From NCBI GenBank assembly GCA_964619065.1, contig CAZUCC010000020.1, forward strand, positions 1-64,000: 64,000 bases of DNA, read 5' to 3'. A program made the translations under genes and the position numbers. Source of the stretch: JANXUC01 sp964619065 (lineage in GTDB: Bacteria > Acidobacteriota > Terriglobia > Terriglobales > Acidobacteriaceae). Position 1 is the stretch's first letter, and the number at the start of each line of letters is the position of its first letter. The notes under the pieces were generated by a model, which saw only the letters and a list, made by a program, of their open reading frames with translations, was not told the DNA's origin and did no database searches. Below, piece by piece: positions 41,768 through 51,321 of the stretch.

Positions 41768-43126
41768 GTGGCGACCAAATCAGATGCTCGCATGCCTCGT
41801 GTGGTGATCGTTGGAGGCGGGTTCGGCGGCCTCAAGGCTGCCCGGCAATTGCGCAACTCTCCCGTTCGCATCACTCTGATCGATCGGAAAAATCACCATA
41901 CCTTCCAGCCTCTGTTGTATCAGGTGGCGACGGCGGGGCTCTCGCCCGGAGAAATTGCCGCGCCCATTCGCTGGATTCTTCGCTCGCAGAAGAACGTAGA
42001 AGTGCTCCTCGGCGAAGTGACTGGCTTCGATCTGCAACGCAAGACCATCCAAATGGGGGACGACGAGGTTCCGTACGACTACCTTATTGTGGCTGCAGGC
42101 GTTCGCCACGGATACTTCGGGCACGACAACTGGGAAGCACTGGCTCCCGGACTCAAGACGATTGAAGATGCGACCGAGATTCGCCGTCGTATTTTTCTGG
42201 CCTTCGAATTGGCCGAGCGTGAAGCGGCACGCGGACAAAATGGCCATGCACTTAATTTTGTCGTTGTGGGCGGCGGACCGACCGGCGTTGAGCTGGCGGG
42301 AACCTTGGCGGAGATCGCGCGCAACGTGCTGGCCAATGAGTTTCATACTATCGACCCGAAGCATACGCGCATTCTGTTGCTTGAGGGTGGCCCGCGAATT
42401 CTCCCCAGCTATCCGGAAAGTCTCTCGCAGAGTGCGGAACGGCAGTTGGTCAAGCTCGGGGTGGAAGTACGAACCTCAACCGCTGTGACGGGCATCGAGC
42501 CTGGAATCGTACGCACGGGAGACACCTGGATTCCCGCAGCCGTAACCCTTTGGGCGGCAGGAGTGACGGCTTCCCCGCTCGGCAAACTGCTCGGCGCCTC
42601 CACGGACCGTGCTGGCCGGGTGCGGGTGCAGACTGACCTTTCGCTTCCGGAACATCGTGAGGTGTTCGTCATTGGCGACTTGGCGGCGCTCACAGACGAG
42701 AAGGGGACACCGCTTCCGGGCGTGGCTCCCGTCGCCATGCAGCAAGGCGTTGCCGCCGGGAAAAACATCGCGCGGCTCATGCAAGACGAGGCCACATTGC
42801 CTTTCCGCTACCACGACAAAGGCAGCATGGCTACGATTGGACGCGCCGCCGCCATCGCGGATTTCGGCAAAGTGCGACTCTCGGGATTTCTGGCGTGGCT
42901 CGCGTGGCTCTTCATTCACATCTTGTTCCTGATCGGGTTCCGCAACCGCTTGATGGTGATGATCCAGTGGGCATGGTCGTACATCACCTACGAACGCGGT
43001 GCGCGGCTCATCACTGGGGAGGGTGGACTTCCTGGGTGGCGGCACGCTCCGCCGCCGGCACTGGTTGGGACCGACTCACAGGATGATTCTGAGACCCGTG
43101 AAGCGCCACTTCGATCGGGCACTTGA
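41768..43126 (+). CDS. ndh: Type II NADH:quinone oxidoreductase (NDH-2)
   Basis: Single-subunit, non-proton-pumping NADH dehydrogenase on the inner membrane. FAD-binding GGGFGGLKAARQL at the N-terminus, NAD-binding VVVGGGPTGVELAGTLAEIAR in the middle, the FQPLLYQVATAGLSPGEIAAPIR segment, and EVFVIGDLAAL before the quinone-site part; a C-terminal hydrophobic stretch (AWLAWLFIHILFLIGF) provides the membrane anchor. The GTG at 41768 or the ATG at 41792 is the likely start; the frame is open further up to 41618 but that part has no protein-like character. Monocistronic. Confidence 0.92.
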   Translation: MATKSDARMPRVVIVGGGFGGLKAARQLRNSPVRITLIDRKNHHTFQPLLYQVATAGLSPGEIAAPIRWILRSQKNVEVLLGEVTGFDLQRKTIQMGDDEVPYDYLIVAAGVRHGYFGHDNWEALAPGLKTIEDATEIRRRIFLAFELAEREAARGQNGHALNFVVVGGGPTGVELAGTLAEIARNVLANEFHTIDPKHTRILLLEGGPRILPSYPESLSQSAERQLVKLGVEVRTSTAVTGIEPGIVRTGDTWIPAAVTLWAAGVTASPLGKLLGASTDRAGRVRVQTDLSLPEHREVFVIGDLAALTDEKGTPLPGVAPVAMQQGVAAGKNIARLMQDEATLPFRYHDKGSMATIGRAAAIADFGKVRLSGFLAWLAWLFIHILFLIGFRNRLMVMIQWAWSYITYERGARLITGEGGLPGWRHAPPPALVGTDSQDDSETREAPLRSGT

Positions 43127-43562
43127 GGAGATGAAGACTGTTTAGAGCGAGTACCAAATCTTGCAAGTCTTGTTCATTGTCATCCTGAGCGCAGCGAAGG
43201 ACCCCTACACCGTCCGTTCCACTCCACTATCCCAGCGAATTCCTCCCATGCAACCTTAATTCTTGCGAAAGCCTGCGAGCACCATGCCGCCGCCATCATC
43301 CTAGGGGTCCTTCGCTGCGCTCAGGATGACAGTGGTTGTGTGGGGAACGGAGCATAGTTTTCAGCGGCAACGCAGGCCTATTCAGATAGCCCCTAGGTTG
43401 CTCGCAGAGCGCACTGTACAAAACCTCTCGCTATAATCGTATGTGGTGCCGATGGCAATATAGCGCGGGCGCTGCAACTAGAGCCGGCCAACGCCTCTGC
43501 TCTCAACTTAAACGCACTCTTGCAGCCAAGCTCGCGGAGAAAGCGCAGCCACTGCCCAGGCC
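43127..43562. other. Intergenic region with a long inverted repeat
   Basis: No gene supported. The main content is a 155-bp element with 30-bp perfect inverted ends at 43178-43332. The rest, including the leader of the NfeD-type gene, shows no recognisable signal. Confidence 0.55.
43178..43332. repeat. 155-bp element with 30-bp perfect inverted ends
   Basis: The arm TGTCATCCTGAGCGCAGCGA-, continuing to AGGACCCCTA (43178-43207), is repeated in perfect inversion at 43303-43332. The centre of 95 bp holds no gene. Sequences of this GTCATCCTGAGCG type are, from general knowledge, common dispersed palindromes in several soil bacteria. No target duplication was seen. Confidence 0.75.
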
Positions 43563-44891
43563 ATGATGTTCCGCAACGAGATGTTCCAGAAGGTATTGAG
43601 AGACCTATGCTGCTCCGCTTTCTCGCGTATTGCTGTTTTGCTGGCTGCGTGTCTCTTCGTGGCACCGGCGCAAGCTGAAGTTTTGAAAATCGTCATCAAT
43701 GACACGATCCATCCGATGACGCTTGAGTATGTGGAGCGCGCGCTGGCACAAGCCCAACAAGAGAACGCCAAGGCCGTCCTGATTGAGATCAGCACTCCTG
43801 GCGGCCTACTCGATCCCATGCGCGAGATCATGGAAAAGATACTCGCTTCGCCCGTGCCTGTGATTATTTACGTGACGCCGAGCGGGAGCCGGGCGGCCTC
43901 CGCTGGTTTCTTCATTCTGCAAGCTGCTGATGTCGCCGCCATGGCTCCGGGAACGAACACCGGAGCGGCCCATCCGGTCGTGCCCGGCATAAAACTCGAA
44001 GACGTCATGAAGCAAAAGCTAGAGAACGATGCGGCCGCTCTGATGCGTTCCGTCGTCTCCAAGCGGGGCCGTAATGTGGATGTCGCGGAAAGCACGGTGC
44101 GCGAATCGAAGTCATTCACCGAGCAAGAAGCGCTCTCGAAGAATCTCATCGATTATGTTGCTTCCAGCGAGCAAGACCTCTTCCAACAGCTACGCGGCAA
44201 GCCGATCAAGCGCTTCGATGGGCAAACTCTTACGCTGGATCTTACGGGCGAACCCATCCGGCCATTTGAGATGACCCTGAAGCAGCGGATCTTCGCCATC
44301 CTGATGGATCCCAATCTTGCGTTCGGGCTGGTGGCGTTGGGCATGTTCTGTATTTACGTTGAGCTGAACAATCCTGGCACTGTCCTGCCGGGAACAGTGG
44401 GGGTGATTGCCATTGTGCTGGCGGGATTCGCATTGAACTTGCTCCCGGTGCGCTATGCCGCTCTGGGGTTGATCGCAACAGCATTCGTTCTTTTTGCCCT
44501 GGAAGCCAAAATTGCTTCGCATGGAGTGTTGGGAATTGGAGGGGTGGTCGCGCTCACGCTGGGTGGTTTGTTTCTAGTTGACGGTCCGATTCCGGAAATG
44601 CGAGTGCATCTTTCCACGGCACTGGCTGTGAGTATTCCGCTCGGCGCTATTACGGTTTTCCTCATGACTATCGCGCTGAAAGCCCGCGCGGGGAAGCGTG
44701 CTAGCGGCGTGGAAGGAATGGTGGGCGAGACGGGCACGGCGCAAACTCCGCTGGCTCCTAACGGCAAGGTTTTTGTGCATGGGGAGATTTGGGATGCGGT
44801 GGCCTCTTCGCCTGTGGCGCAAGGGGCTGAGATTACGGTGAAACAGGTGAGCGGGCTGCGCTTGCAGGTCGATCCGGCGAAACCTGAATGA
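43563..44891 (+). CDS. nfeD: NfeD-family membrane-bound serine protease (ClpP-like)
   Basis: 442 residues. Signal or anchor at 20-38; ClpP-class protease domain (about 40-215) with EISTPGGLLDPMREIM and the catalytic Ser in GSRAASAGFF, Lys expected in the following helix region. Four to five helices follow (about 245-370), then the soluble OB-fold NfeD domain (GVEGMVGETGTAQTPLAPNGKVFVHGEIWDA). Such proteases cleave SPFH/stomatin partners in the archaeal pair studied; here a slipin gene lies 190 nt downstream in the same direction. Confidence 0.92.
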   Translation: MMFRNEMFQKVLRDLCCSAFSRIAVLLAACLFVAPAQAEVLKIVINDTIHPMTLEYVERALAQAQQENAKAVLIEISTPGGLLDPMREIMEKILASPVPVIIYVTPSGSRAASAGFFILQAADVAAMAPGTNTGAAHPVVPGIKLEDVMKQKLENDAAALMRSVVSKRGRNVDVAESTVRESKSFTEQEALSKNLIDYVASSEQDLFQQLRGKPIKRFDGQTLTLDLTGEPIRPFEMTLKQRIFAILMDPNLAFGLVALGMFCIYVELNNPGTVLPGTVGVIAIVLAGFALNLLPVRYAALGLIATAFVLFALEAKIASHGVLGIGGVVALTLGGLFLVDGPIPEMRVHLSTALAVSIPLGAITVFLMTIALKARAGKRASGVEGMVGETGTAQTPLAPNGKVFVHGEIWDAVASSPVAQGAEITVKQVSGLRLQVDPAKPE

Positions 44892-45081
44892 GCCAAGTAT
44901 CGCTCTGCGGAGGGCCGGTGGCGGTCATCGCCACGTAACCCTATCTCACATGACTATTCCTACGCGGTCTTCTATCGCTGAACCATGCTGAATACGGCTT
45001 GGTATGAGCAAAAATCTAAAGATAGACACTCGCATTGGGATAAAATTCGGCTGGAAGTAGTTTGCGCTTGGGAGGGGTACC

Positions 45082-45867
45082 ATGGGATACGGAATCATCA
45101 CCATCATTGTCGCCCTTTATTTCCTCAGTTCTATCAAGATTCTTGCGGAATATGAAAGAGCAGTGATTTTCCGTCTGGGCCACTTGCTGCCAGAGCCAAA
45201 AGGTCCGGGGCTGATTTTTGTTTTCGCTCCACTGGATCGCATGGTGCGGGTGTCGCTCCGGCAGGAGGCGTTGGAAGTTCCGCCACAGGACATCATCACG
45301 CGCGACAACGTCACGCTGAAAGTCAATGCCGTGATTTTTCTACGCGCCATTGAGCCACGCAAGGCGATCAACGAAGTTTCCAACTATATTTATCAGACTT
45401 CGCAATTTGCCCAGACCACGCTCCGGTCCGTTCTTGGTGAAGTGGAACTCGATGAGCTTCTGGCCCACCGCGAGAAAATCAATCTCCGCCTGCAAACGAT
45501 TCTTGACCAGCATACGGCTCCGTGGGGCGTGAAAGTGGCGAATGTCGAAGTCAAACAAGTGGATATGCCGGAAACTATGCTGCGCGCGATGGCCAAGCAA
45601 GCGGAGGCGGAACGTGAGCGGCGGTCGAAGATCATCCACGCGGAAGGTGAGTTTTCAGCGGCGCAACGCCTGGTGGATGCTGCCTCCTTGTTGGCCACTG
45701 AGCCCGTCAGCGTGCAATTGCGGTACTTGCAAACCTTGACGGAAATTGGCGTGGAGAAAAACACAACCGTGATCTTCCCGGTGCCAATGGATTTGTTCTC
45801 CGGCATGCATAAGCTGCTGGCGCAAACGGCTGCGAAGGATGCTCCGGCAAAGCCTTCCGGCGATTGA
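45082..45867 (+). CDS. Slipin (stomatin/prohibitin-like SPFH protein)
   Basis: 261 residues: an N-terminal hydrophobic hairpin (IITIIVALYFLSSIKIL), then the SPFH domain (EYERAVIFRLGHLLPEPKGPGLIFVFAPLDRMVRVSLRQ) and a coiled-coil-prone region (AMAKQAEAERERRSKIIHAEGE). Such proteins oligomerise on the membrane and organise microdomains. Good GGGAGG ribosome site. Location just after the NfeD protease gene matches the conserved NfeD-slipin pairing. A second SPFH-family gene lies at 59985. Confidence 0.93.
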   Translation: MGYGIITIIVALYFLSSIKILAEYERAVIFRLGHLLPEPKGPGLIFVFAPLDRMVRVSLRQEALEVPPQDIITRDNVTLKVNAVIFLRAIEPRKAINEVSNYIYQTSQFAQTTLRSVLGEVELDELLAHREKINLRLQTILDQHTAPWGVKVANVEVKQVDMPETMLRAMAKQAEAERERRSKIIHAEGEFSAAQRLVDAASLLATEPVSVQLRYLQTLTEIGVEKNTTVIFPVPMDLFSGMHKLLAQTAAKDAPAKPSGD

Positions 45868-45922
45868 TTTTGGGAGTTAATACTGGGCCGCATTTTGAAA
45901 TCAGCGGAGACTGATCAACGTT

Positions 45923-46468
45923 ATGGCTAACGATTCTGAAATTACGGTCACCACCGGTAAGATGGTGGGCCTCTTTGTGGTTTTAGTGGTTGTGTGCGCT
46001 TTGTTCTTCGGTTTTGGTTACGGGATGGGCAAGGGCGCGTCCGCCAGCGCTGGCAATACAAACGGTAACTCGATTCCGGCGATCGTGGTTATGGGGCAAC
46101 GAGCTCTCGCCAAGAGTCCGGCGGCAGCCACCCTCGACACGCCAAAACCCGACGCGCTCAAGCCAGATGCCCCAACGCCAGCCGCTCCGGTTGTTGCCGC
46201 GGAAGCGGCGGAAGCGGCGGAAACGCACGCGGCGGGCAGCGGCGTCTACTTTGTCCAAATCGCCGCGGTGAGAAAACAAGAAGACGCGGAGGCGCTGGTG
46301 GCGTCATTACGCAAGAAGGACTATGCCGTGTTCTCCACCAACAATATGCCAGCCGACAAACTGTTCCACGTACAGATTGGCCCCTTCAGCAATCCAAAGG
46401 ACGCGGAGAATCTGCGCGTTAAGCTTGTGGGGGCGGGATACAATTCCATTGTGAAGAAGCAGGGTTAG
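45923..46468 (+). CDS. SPOR-domain membrane protein
   Basis: 181 residues: short cytoplasmic N-terminus, one helix (about 13-37, MVGLFVVLVVVCALFFGFGYGMG), an Ala/Pro-rich periplasmic linker and a C-terminal SPOR domain (about 108-181: GVYFVQIAAVRKQEDAEALVASLRKKDYAVF, FHVQIGPFSNPKDAENLRVKL). SPOR domains bind denuded septal peptidoglycan, so this is likely a divisome-associated or wall-remodelling factor. It follows the slipin gene by 55 nt. Confidence 0.88.
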   Translation: MANDSEITVTTGKMVGLFVVLVVVCALFFGFGYGMGKGASASAGNTNGNSIPAIVVMGQRALAKSPAAATLDTPKPDALKPDAPTPAAPVVAAEAAEAAETHAAGSGVYFVQIAAVRKQEDAEALVASLRKKDYAVFSTNNMPADKLFHVQIGPFSNPKDAENLRVKLVGAGYNSIVKKQG

Positions 46469-46510
46469 TCCTGGTCTGAAGAAGCGTCGGGCTCTCGCCC
46501 GAAGCAATTT

Positions 46511-49500
46511 CTAGACGGAAGCGGCGGCGTGCGCCTTGCGCAACAGGCTCCGTGTGTGGACGATCAAATCTGCAATCTCGAACGGCTTCAGGAGTGAAGA
46601 AATATTGTTCTTTTCCAGGAACGAACGTGTTTCCTCGTCCGCCACATGAGCGAACGTGAATAAGATTTTATGTTCGAGCTCGGGGCGCGTCTGCGCCAGC
46701 CATGCATGCATCTCAGCTACGGTCATCCCGCCGGGCATACGCCCGCTCATGATGACGCCATCGAAAGATTCTTTCTGCAAGCGGATTTGCGCTTCTTCCG
46801 TGTTGCTCACGCCAACAACCTCCGCACCCGCTCCGGTGAGTACGGCGGAGGCGAACTCTAAAATTGCTTCCTCGTCTTCCACAAACAGCAGCCTTCCTTG
46901 AATTGCGCCATCGTGCCGGGCAGGGGTGGCGCTTCCGGCTTCCACGGACGCCACACGTCCTACCGCCGGCAAGCGCAATTGCAGGACAGCGCCGCCGTCG
47001 GGACTGTTGCTGGCGGTGATTTCGCCTCCGTGCTCCTTCACAATGCCGTAGCAGATGCTGAGGCCAAGACCCGTGCCCTTGCCCACGGCTTTCGTGGTGT
47101 AAAACGGATCGAAGATCTTTTTGGCGTCCTGAATGCCCGGGCCGCTATCGTGGAACTCAGCCCAAACCTGGCCATCGCTGGCAAAAGCGCGGACCTTCAG
47201 AACACCCTTGTTTTCGGTTTCCAGCATCGCATCGAGTGCGTTGTTAATGACATTGAGGAAAACCTGTTCAACCTGATGAGGATCGGCGATGACCGCAGGC
47301 AGAGTCTCATCAATCTCACGCTCGACGCGAATATTGTTCACCTTGAAATCGTAGTCGCGCAACGCGAGAGCCTCGTCGAGCACGCGACGGATATCGACTT
47401 CCGATTTTTGTGGTTTACGTTGGCGGGCGAACGACAGCAGATTCTGCACCACGCGATGCGTGCGCTGCGCCTGCTTGAAGAGCTTGCTGACAAAATCCTG
47501 CGCCCGCTGGTTGAGGCCTTCGCCCTCGAGTAATTGCGCGTAACCCAGAATGGCGGTCAGGGGGTTGTTGAGTTCGTGCGCGACGCCGGAAATAAGCTGG
47601 CCCACAGCGGACATCTTCTCGCTTTGCAGGAGTTGTTCCTGGGCCAGACGGAGATCCTCGTAGGCGCGGCAGCTCTCTTCGTAGAGACGGACTTTCTCGA
47701 GCGTGGCGGCAAGCTGGCGGCTGATGGCGACCAGCAGACTTTCGTCGCTGGTGGTAAATTCGCGCGCCTCACGGCTGCCCACGCCAATCACACCCGCTGG
47801 CCCATCCTTACCCCACAAAATCACCCACACCCAGGAGCGCAGCCCATCCGCTTTAACAAAATCAGCAACGACAGGCGGGACATGCGGTAGATATTCCGGC
47901 GTGATCACCTCGGTGCGCGAGCGTGTGATCAGTTCGCCAAAGCCGTCCGGCAAACGCAATTCGGAGAAGCGCGCCCGACCCTCGCTGCGATGTCCCCAGC
48001 CGGCGCGGCGGCGCAGCACTTGTCCGACCTTGTCGGCGAGATAGATCGACCCGGTCTCGGAGGAAAATAGGCTTACCACCTGGCGCAGGGTCAAGTTCAG
48101 AATTTCGTCGAGATCGAACGATTGCGTGGAAATGGTGGCGATGGCGTTGAGAGCATTCAACTCGCGATTGCGGCGGCGAATTTCTTCGTCCGCCCGGCGC
48201 TTCTCGGAAATATCGAGTAGAAATCCCTGGTAGCGTTCGACGCGTCCTTCGCTGTCGCGCGTCGCAAAGCTGCTTTCGACGGCGTTCAGGACCGTGCCGT
48301 CCCTGCGCCGCAGTGCTACCTCGAAATTGCGTACGCGGCTGTTTGCTTCCAACTCGCGGCGCACGGACTCGCGCTGCTCCGCCGAGGTATAGACACCGTT
48401 GTCCATGTCGAGCGCCATGAGCTCGTCGCGACTGGCGTAACCCAGCATCCGGACAAAAGCATCGTTGCAGTCCAACAACTTACCCTGCGGATCGGCAACG
48501 AATACGCCCTCTTGGGCCTGTTCGAACAGCATGCGGTATTTTTCTTCGGCCGCGCGACGCGCCGAGGTGTCGCGGATCACGTGAATGGTTCCACGGCGCT
48601 CCTGGCCGTGCTCGCGGTAGGAGGATGTCGAAACCAGCGAGACTCCACCGAGACAAGGATCGGCATGCTCCGCCAGCCCCGCTTCTTCCTGCAAACAATA
48701 GGGGCAGTCCTTCCACTCGGAATGCTTAGGCAAAACCTCTTCGCAGGTGCGCCCCACCATTTCGGCGGGCCGCAACTTCAGGCGGCGCATCAAAGCGCGA
48801 TTGACTTTCAGAATTTTGTGGTTCGCGTCGTGCAGCAGGATCATGTCTTCGATGGAGTCGAAGGTATTAATCCATTGTCTCTGGGAGCGGACGATCTGTT
48901 CGCGCAAGCGCAGGTTTTCGGCTGCAATGCCGAGCTGATTAGCGCTGCTGGAAAGGAACTCCAGCTCCTCCCGGCTATACGAGCGCGGACGAGAGCTCCC
49001 CAAAGAGAGTGTACCCAATATGGTTTTCTTTCCTCGTATCGGGACCAGAAGGATGTGGTGGAAACCCTCCACTTGCACGGACGCGCGCAGGCTCGGATGC
49101 AGAGCATTCACTCTTTGGACGACTGGCCACCCGGTGTGAAGAATCTTCTCCGTGGCCTCGTCCAGCGTGATGATCTGGCTGCTCTGCACAAATTGGTCCG
49201 AAACGCCGACGTGCTGCACCATGCGCAAACTGCCGTCTTCGAGCAGCCGGAACCATCCTGCCTTGGCACTCATCAGCCGGACCAGTTCCTCGAGCGTGGA
49301 TTGCAGCATGGCCCCCGGTTGCTGAGCCCGGGCAATGGAGGTCGTCAGCGCGGTAACCACTGCGAGCCGAAGCGTGCGGTCACGATACTGGTCGAGCACC
49401 ACCATCAACATGCTCAAACCAAAAAGGAGATCGATGAAAAGATCCGCTCCGGGCGCGGGGTGGTTCGCGAGTGGTCCCCAATCCAAGTGCAGGGCCATGA

Positions 49501-50005
49501 GCGTGATCGCCAGGACCACGGGCCCACCACGCCATTTTCCGCGGATCGAAGCCAGCAGATACAGAGCTGCGCCAAATGTGATCACGCGGTAGAGAATTTC
49601 CAGCGCCGCACGAATGATCACTTGACCGGGCCAAAACACAGCCTGTACCGCCGCCGCGCTCACCGCCAGGGACCCAACAAACAACACGACGAGTAAGGCC
49701 CGCCGCGCGTTTACTGAAAGCAAAACAGCAGCCGCAAAAATGGAAACAGCCAGGATGAACCCAGTTTCTCCAATCGCTTCGGCGTATCTAGGTCCCAGGC
49801 CGGGAATCGTCCCGGAACTCGCGGAGCGCGCCCCCAGGTACACGATCCATCCCACAATCCAAACCAGGAGGTACCGCTCCCGGAACGTGCGGAACACCAA
49901 CAAGCTGGCCGCAAGCATAATGAGAGCAGCAAACGCCGAAGGCGTCAGCTGAGGCACCATGAGTTCCAGGCCTGTAAGCCAGGCACGCATTTGCGTGTAG
50001 GGCAT
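46511..50005 (-). CDS. Hybrid sensor histidine kinase with a receiver lacking its phosphoacceptor
   Basis: 1164 residues. Seven or so membrane helices (about 20-205), GAF-like domain (225-370), two PAS domains (375-485 and 490-605), a second GAF domain (630-775), HisKA with phosphorylated His810 in GVAHELNNPLTAILGY, HATPase with DSGPGI (953-958) and GKGTGLGL (975-982), and a C-terminal receiver (1037-1155). In the receiver the acidic pocket (FVEDEE) and Lys1140 are kept, but the phosphoacceptor position reads VIMSGRMPG, so Asp is replaced by Ser1087. Divergent from the HD-GYP response regulator gene with a 150-nt shared upstream region, suggesting a pair. Confidence 0.9.
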   Translation of the reverse strand: MPYTQMRAWLTGLELMVPQLTPSAFAALIMLAASLLVFRTFRERYLLVWIVGWIVYLGARSASSGTIPGLGPRYAEAIGETGFILAVSIFAAAVLLSVNARRALLVVLFVGSLAVSAAAVQAVFWPGQVIIRAALEILYRVITFGAALYLLASIRGKWRGGPVVLAITLMALHLDWGPLANHPAPGADLFIDLLFGLSMLMVVLDQYRDRTLRLAVVTALTTSIARAQQPGAMLQSTLEELVRLMSAKAGWFRLLEDGSLRMVQHVGVSDQFVQSSQIITLDEATEKILHTGWPVVQRVNALHPSLRASVQVEGFHHILLVPIRGKKTILGTLSLGSSRPRSYSREELEFLSSSANQLGIAAENLRLREQIVRSQRQWINTFDSIEDMILLHDANHKILKVNRALMRRLKLRPAEMVGRTCEEVLPKHSEWKDCPYCLQEEAGLAEHADPCLGGVSLVSTSSYREHGQERRGTIHVIRDTSARRAAEEKYRMLFEQAQEGVFVADPQGKLLDCNDAFVRMLGYASRDELMALDMDNGVYTSAEQRESVRRELEANSRVRNFEVALRRRDGTVLNAVESSFATRDSEGRVERYQGFLLDISEKRRADEEIRRRNRELNALNAIATISTQSFDLDEILNLTLRQVVSLFSSETGSIYLADKVGQVLRRRAGWGHRSEGRARFSELRLPDGFGELITRSRTEVITPEYLPHVPPVVADFVKADGLRSWVWVILWGKDGPAGVIGVGSREAREFTTSDESLLVAISRQLAATLEKVRLYEESCRAYEDLRLAQEQLLQSEKMSAVGQLISGVAHELNNPLTAILGYAQLLEGEGLNQRAQDFVSKLFKQAQRTHRVVQNLLSFARQRKPQKSEVDIRRVLDEALALRDYDFKVNNIRVEREIDETLPAVIADPHQVEQVFLNVINNALDAMLETENKGVLKVRAFASDGQVWAEFHDSGPGIQDAKKIFDPFYTTKAVGKGTGLGLSICYGIVKEHGGEITASNSPDGGAVLQLRLPAVGRVASVEAGSATPARHDGAIQGRLLFVEDEEAILEFASAVLTGAGAEVVGVSNTEEAQIRLQKESFDGVIMSGRMPGGMTVAEMHAWLAQTRPELEHKILFTFAHVADEETRSFLEKNNISSLLKPFEIADLIVHTRSLLRKAHAAASV

Positions 50006-50158
50006 GGGTTCTTGTTCTGTTCCGGTATTCCAAGGGGAGGGCTAGAATGGGTATACCATGAAACGTCGCGTTCTTAGCCGTTACCGCCCTGAAGTGTAGG
50101 TTACCTTCGGGTAGGTTCCGGTGTGGCCCTCTAGGGTAGAATGAGGACGTCTTTCCCT

Positions 50159-51256
50159 ATGCCAGCCGAACGTATCTTAGTGGTGGACGACGAAGACGCC
50201 ATTCGCGAAATCGTCTCCGCCATGCTGCAATCGAGCGGCTACCAGTGCCAGCAGGCAGCCTCCGGTTTGCAGGCGCTCGCTCTGTTAAACTCCGGCGAGG
50301 GCTTCGAGCTGGTGCTCTCCGATTTGATGATGGCCGACATGGACGGCATCGGTCTTCTGGAACGAACCAAGGAAAAGTATCCCGAAATGCCAGTCGTCAT
50401 GGTGACGGCGGTCCACGATATTTCTGTAGCCCTGGCGGCCATTCGCAACGGCGCTTACGACTACTTGCTCAAGCCATTTGAACGCGAGCAGTTGCTGGCC
50501 ACGGTGCGGCGCGCCCTGGAAAACCGCCGCTTGAAGCTAGAGAACCGGACCTACCAGACCAATCTCGAATCCCTAATCGACGCCCGCACCAAGCAGTTGC
50601 GCGCTGCCATCACGGGACTTGAGCGCTCTTATGACATCACCCTCGAAGCTCTGGGCGACGCGCTGGATTTGAAGGATGCCGAAACCGAAGGACATTCCAA
50701 GCGTGTAACGGCCTTCACAATCGCCATGGCGCGTGCCAAGGGCCTTTCCAACGATGAGATTCGCGTGATCGCCCGCGGAGCCTTCCTGCACGATATCGGC
50801 AAGATGGCGATTCCGGATGCCATTCTCCGCAAACCAGGTGCACTCACGCCGGAAGAAGTCAGCATCATGCGCGAACATTGTTACCACGGCTACCAGATGC
50901 TCCGAAAGATCCCTTTCCTGGCGGAAGCCTCGGACATCGTCTATTCGCATCAGGAAAAGTGGGATGGCACGGGCTATCCCCGTGGTTTGCGCGGGACAGC
51001 TATTCCCTTGGGATCACGTATTTTCTCGGTGGCGGATACGCTGGATGCCATCACCTCCGACCGCCCCTACCGCCCAGCTCAATCTTTGCACGCCGCCAAA
51101 GAAGAAATCAGGCGCTTTTCCGGCCGCCAGTTCGATCCCGAGGTCGTGGAAGTCTTCCTTGCCATGCCCGATCACATCTGGGACGACCTGCGTAAGGAAA
51201 TCGACAATCAACTCGATAAATTCGGATACAGCACGACGGCCAGCCTCGGCGGATAA
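50159..51256 (+). CDS. HD-GYP response regulator (predicted c-di-GMP phosphodiesterase)
   Basis: 365 residues from the ATG at 50159 (a possible start at 50141 adds six). N-terminal receiver with ILVVDDED, phosphoacceptor Asp in VLSDLMMADMDG and KPFE; short coiled coil (LESLIDARTKQLRAAI); then HD-GYP domain with HDIGKMAIPD and HQEKWDGTGYPRGL, both motifs complete. The HD-GYP family hydrolyses cyclic di-GMP. Likely partner of the divergent hybrid kinase. A PilZ protein and a Tad pilus locus in the window are possible downstream elements. Confidence 0.92.
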   Translation: MPAERILVVDDEDAIREIVSAMLQSSGYQCQQAASGLQALALLNSGEGFELVLSDLMMADMDGIGLLERTKEKYPEMPVVMVTAVHDISVALAAIRNGAYDYLLKPFEREQLLATVRRALENRRLKLENRTYQTNLESLIDARTKQLRAAITGLERSYDITLEALGDALDLKDAETEGHSKRVTAFTIAMARAKGLSNDEIRVIARGAFLHDIGKMAIPDAILRKPGALTPEEVSIMREHCYHGYQMLRKIPFLAEASDIVYSHQEKWDGTGYPRGLRGTAIPLGSRIFSVADTLDAITSDRPYRPAQSLHAAKEEIRRFSGRQFDPEVVEVFLAMPDHIWDDLRKEIDNQLDKFGYSTTASLGG

Positions 51257-51321
51257 TCCTTCTTCGCAATCCCGAACAAACCCAGGCAGCGTTTTTCCCT
51301 TTCCATCCATCCAACGAAGGT

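Noticed and set aside
48512..49696. 394-codon plus-strand frame
   Set aside because: Antisense to the hybrid histidine kinase gene; arises from its GC-rich codon use and has no domain signature.
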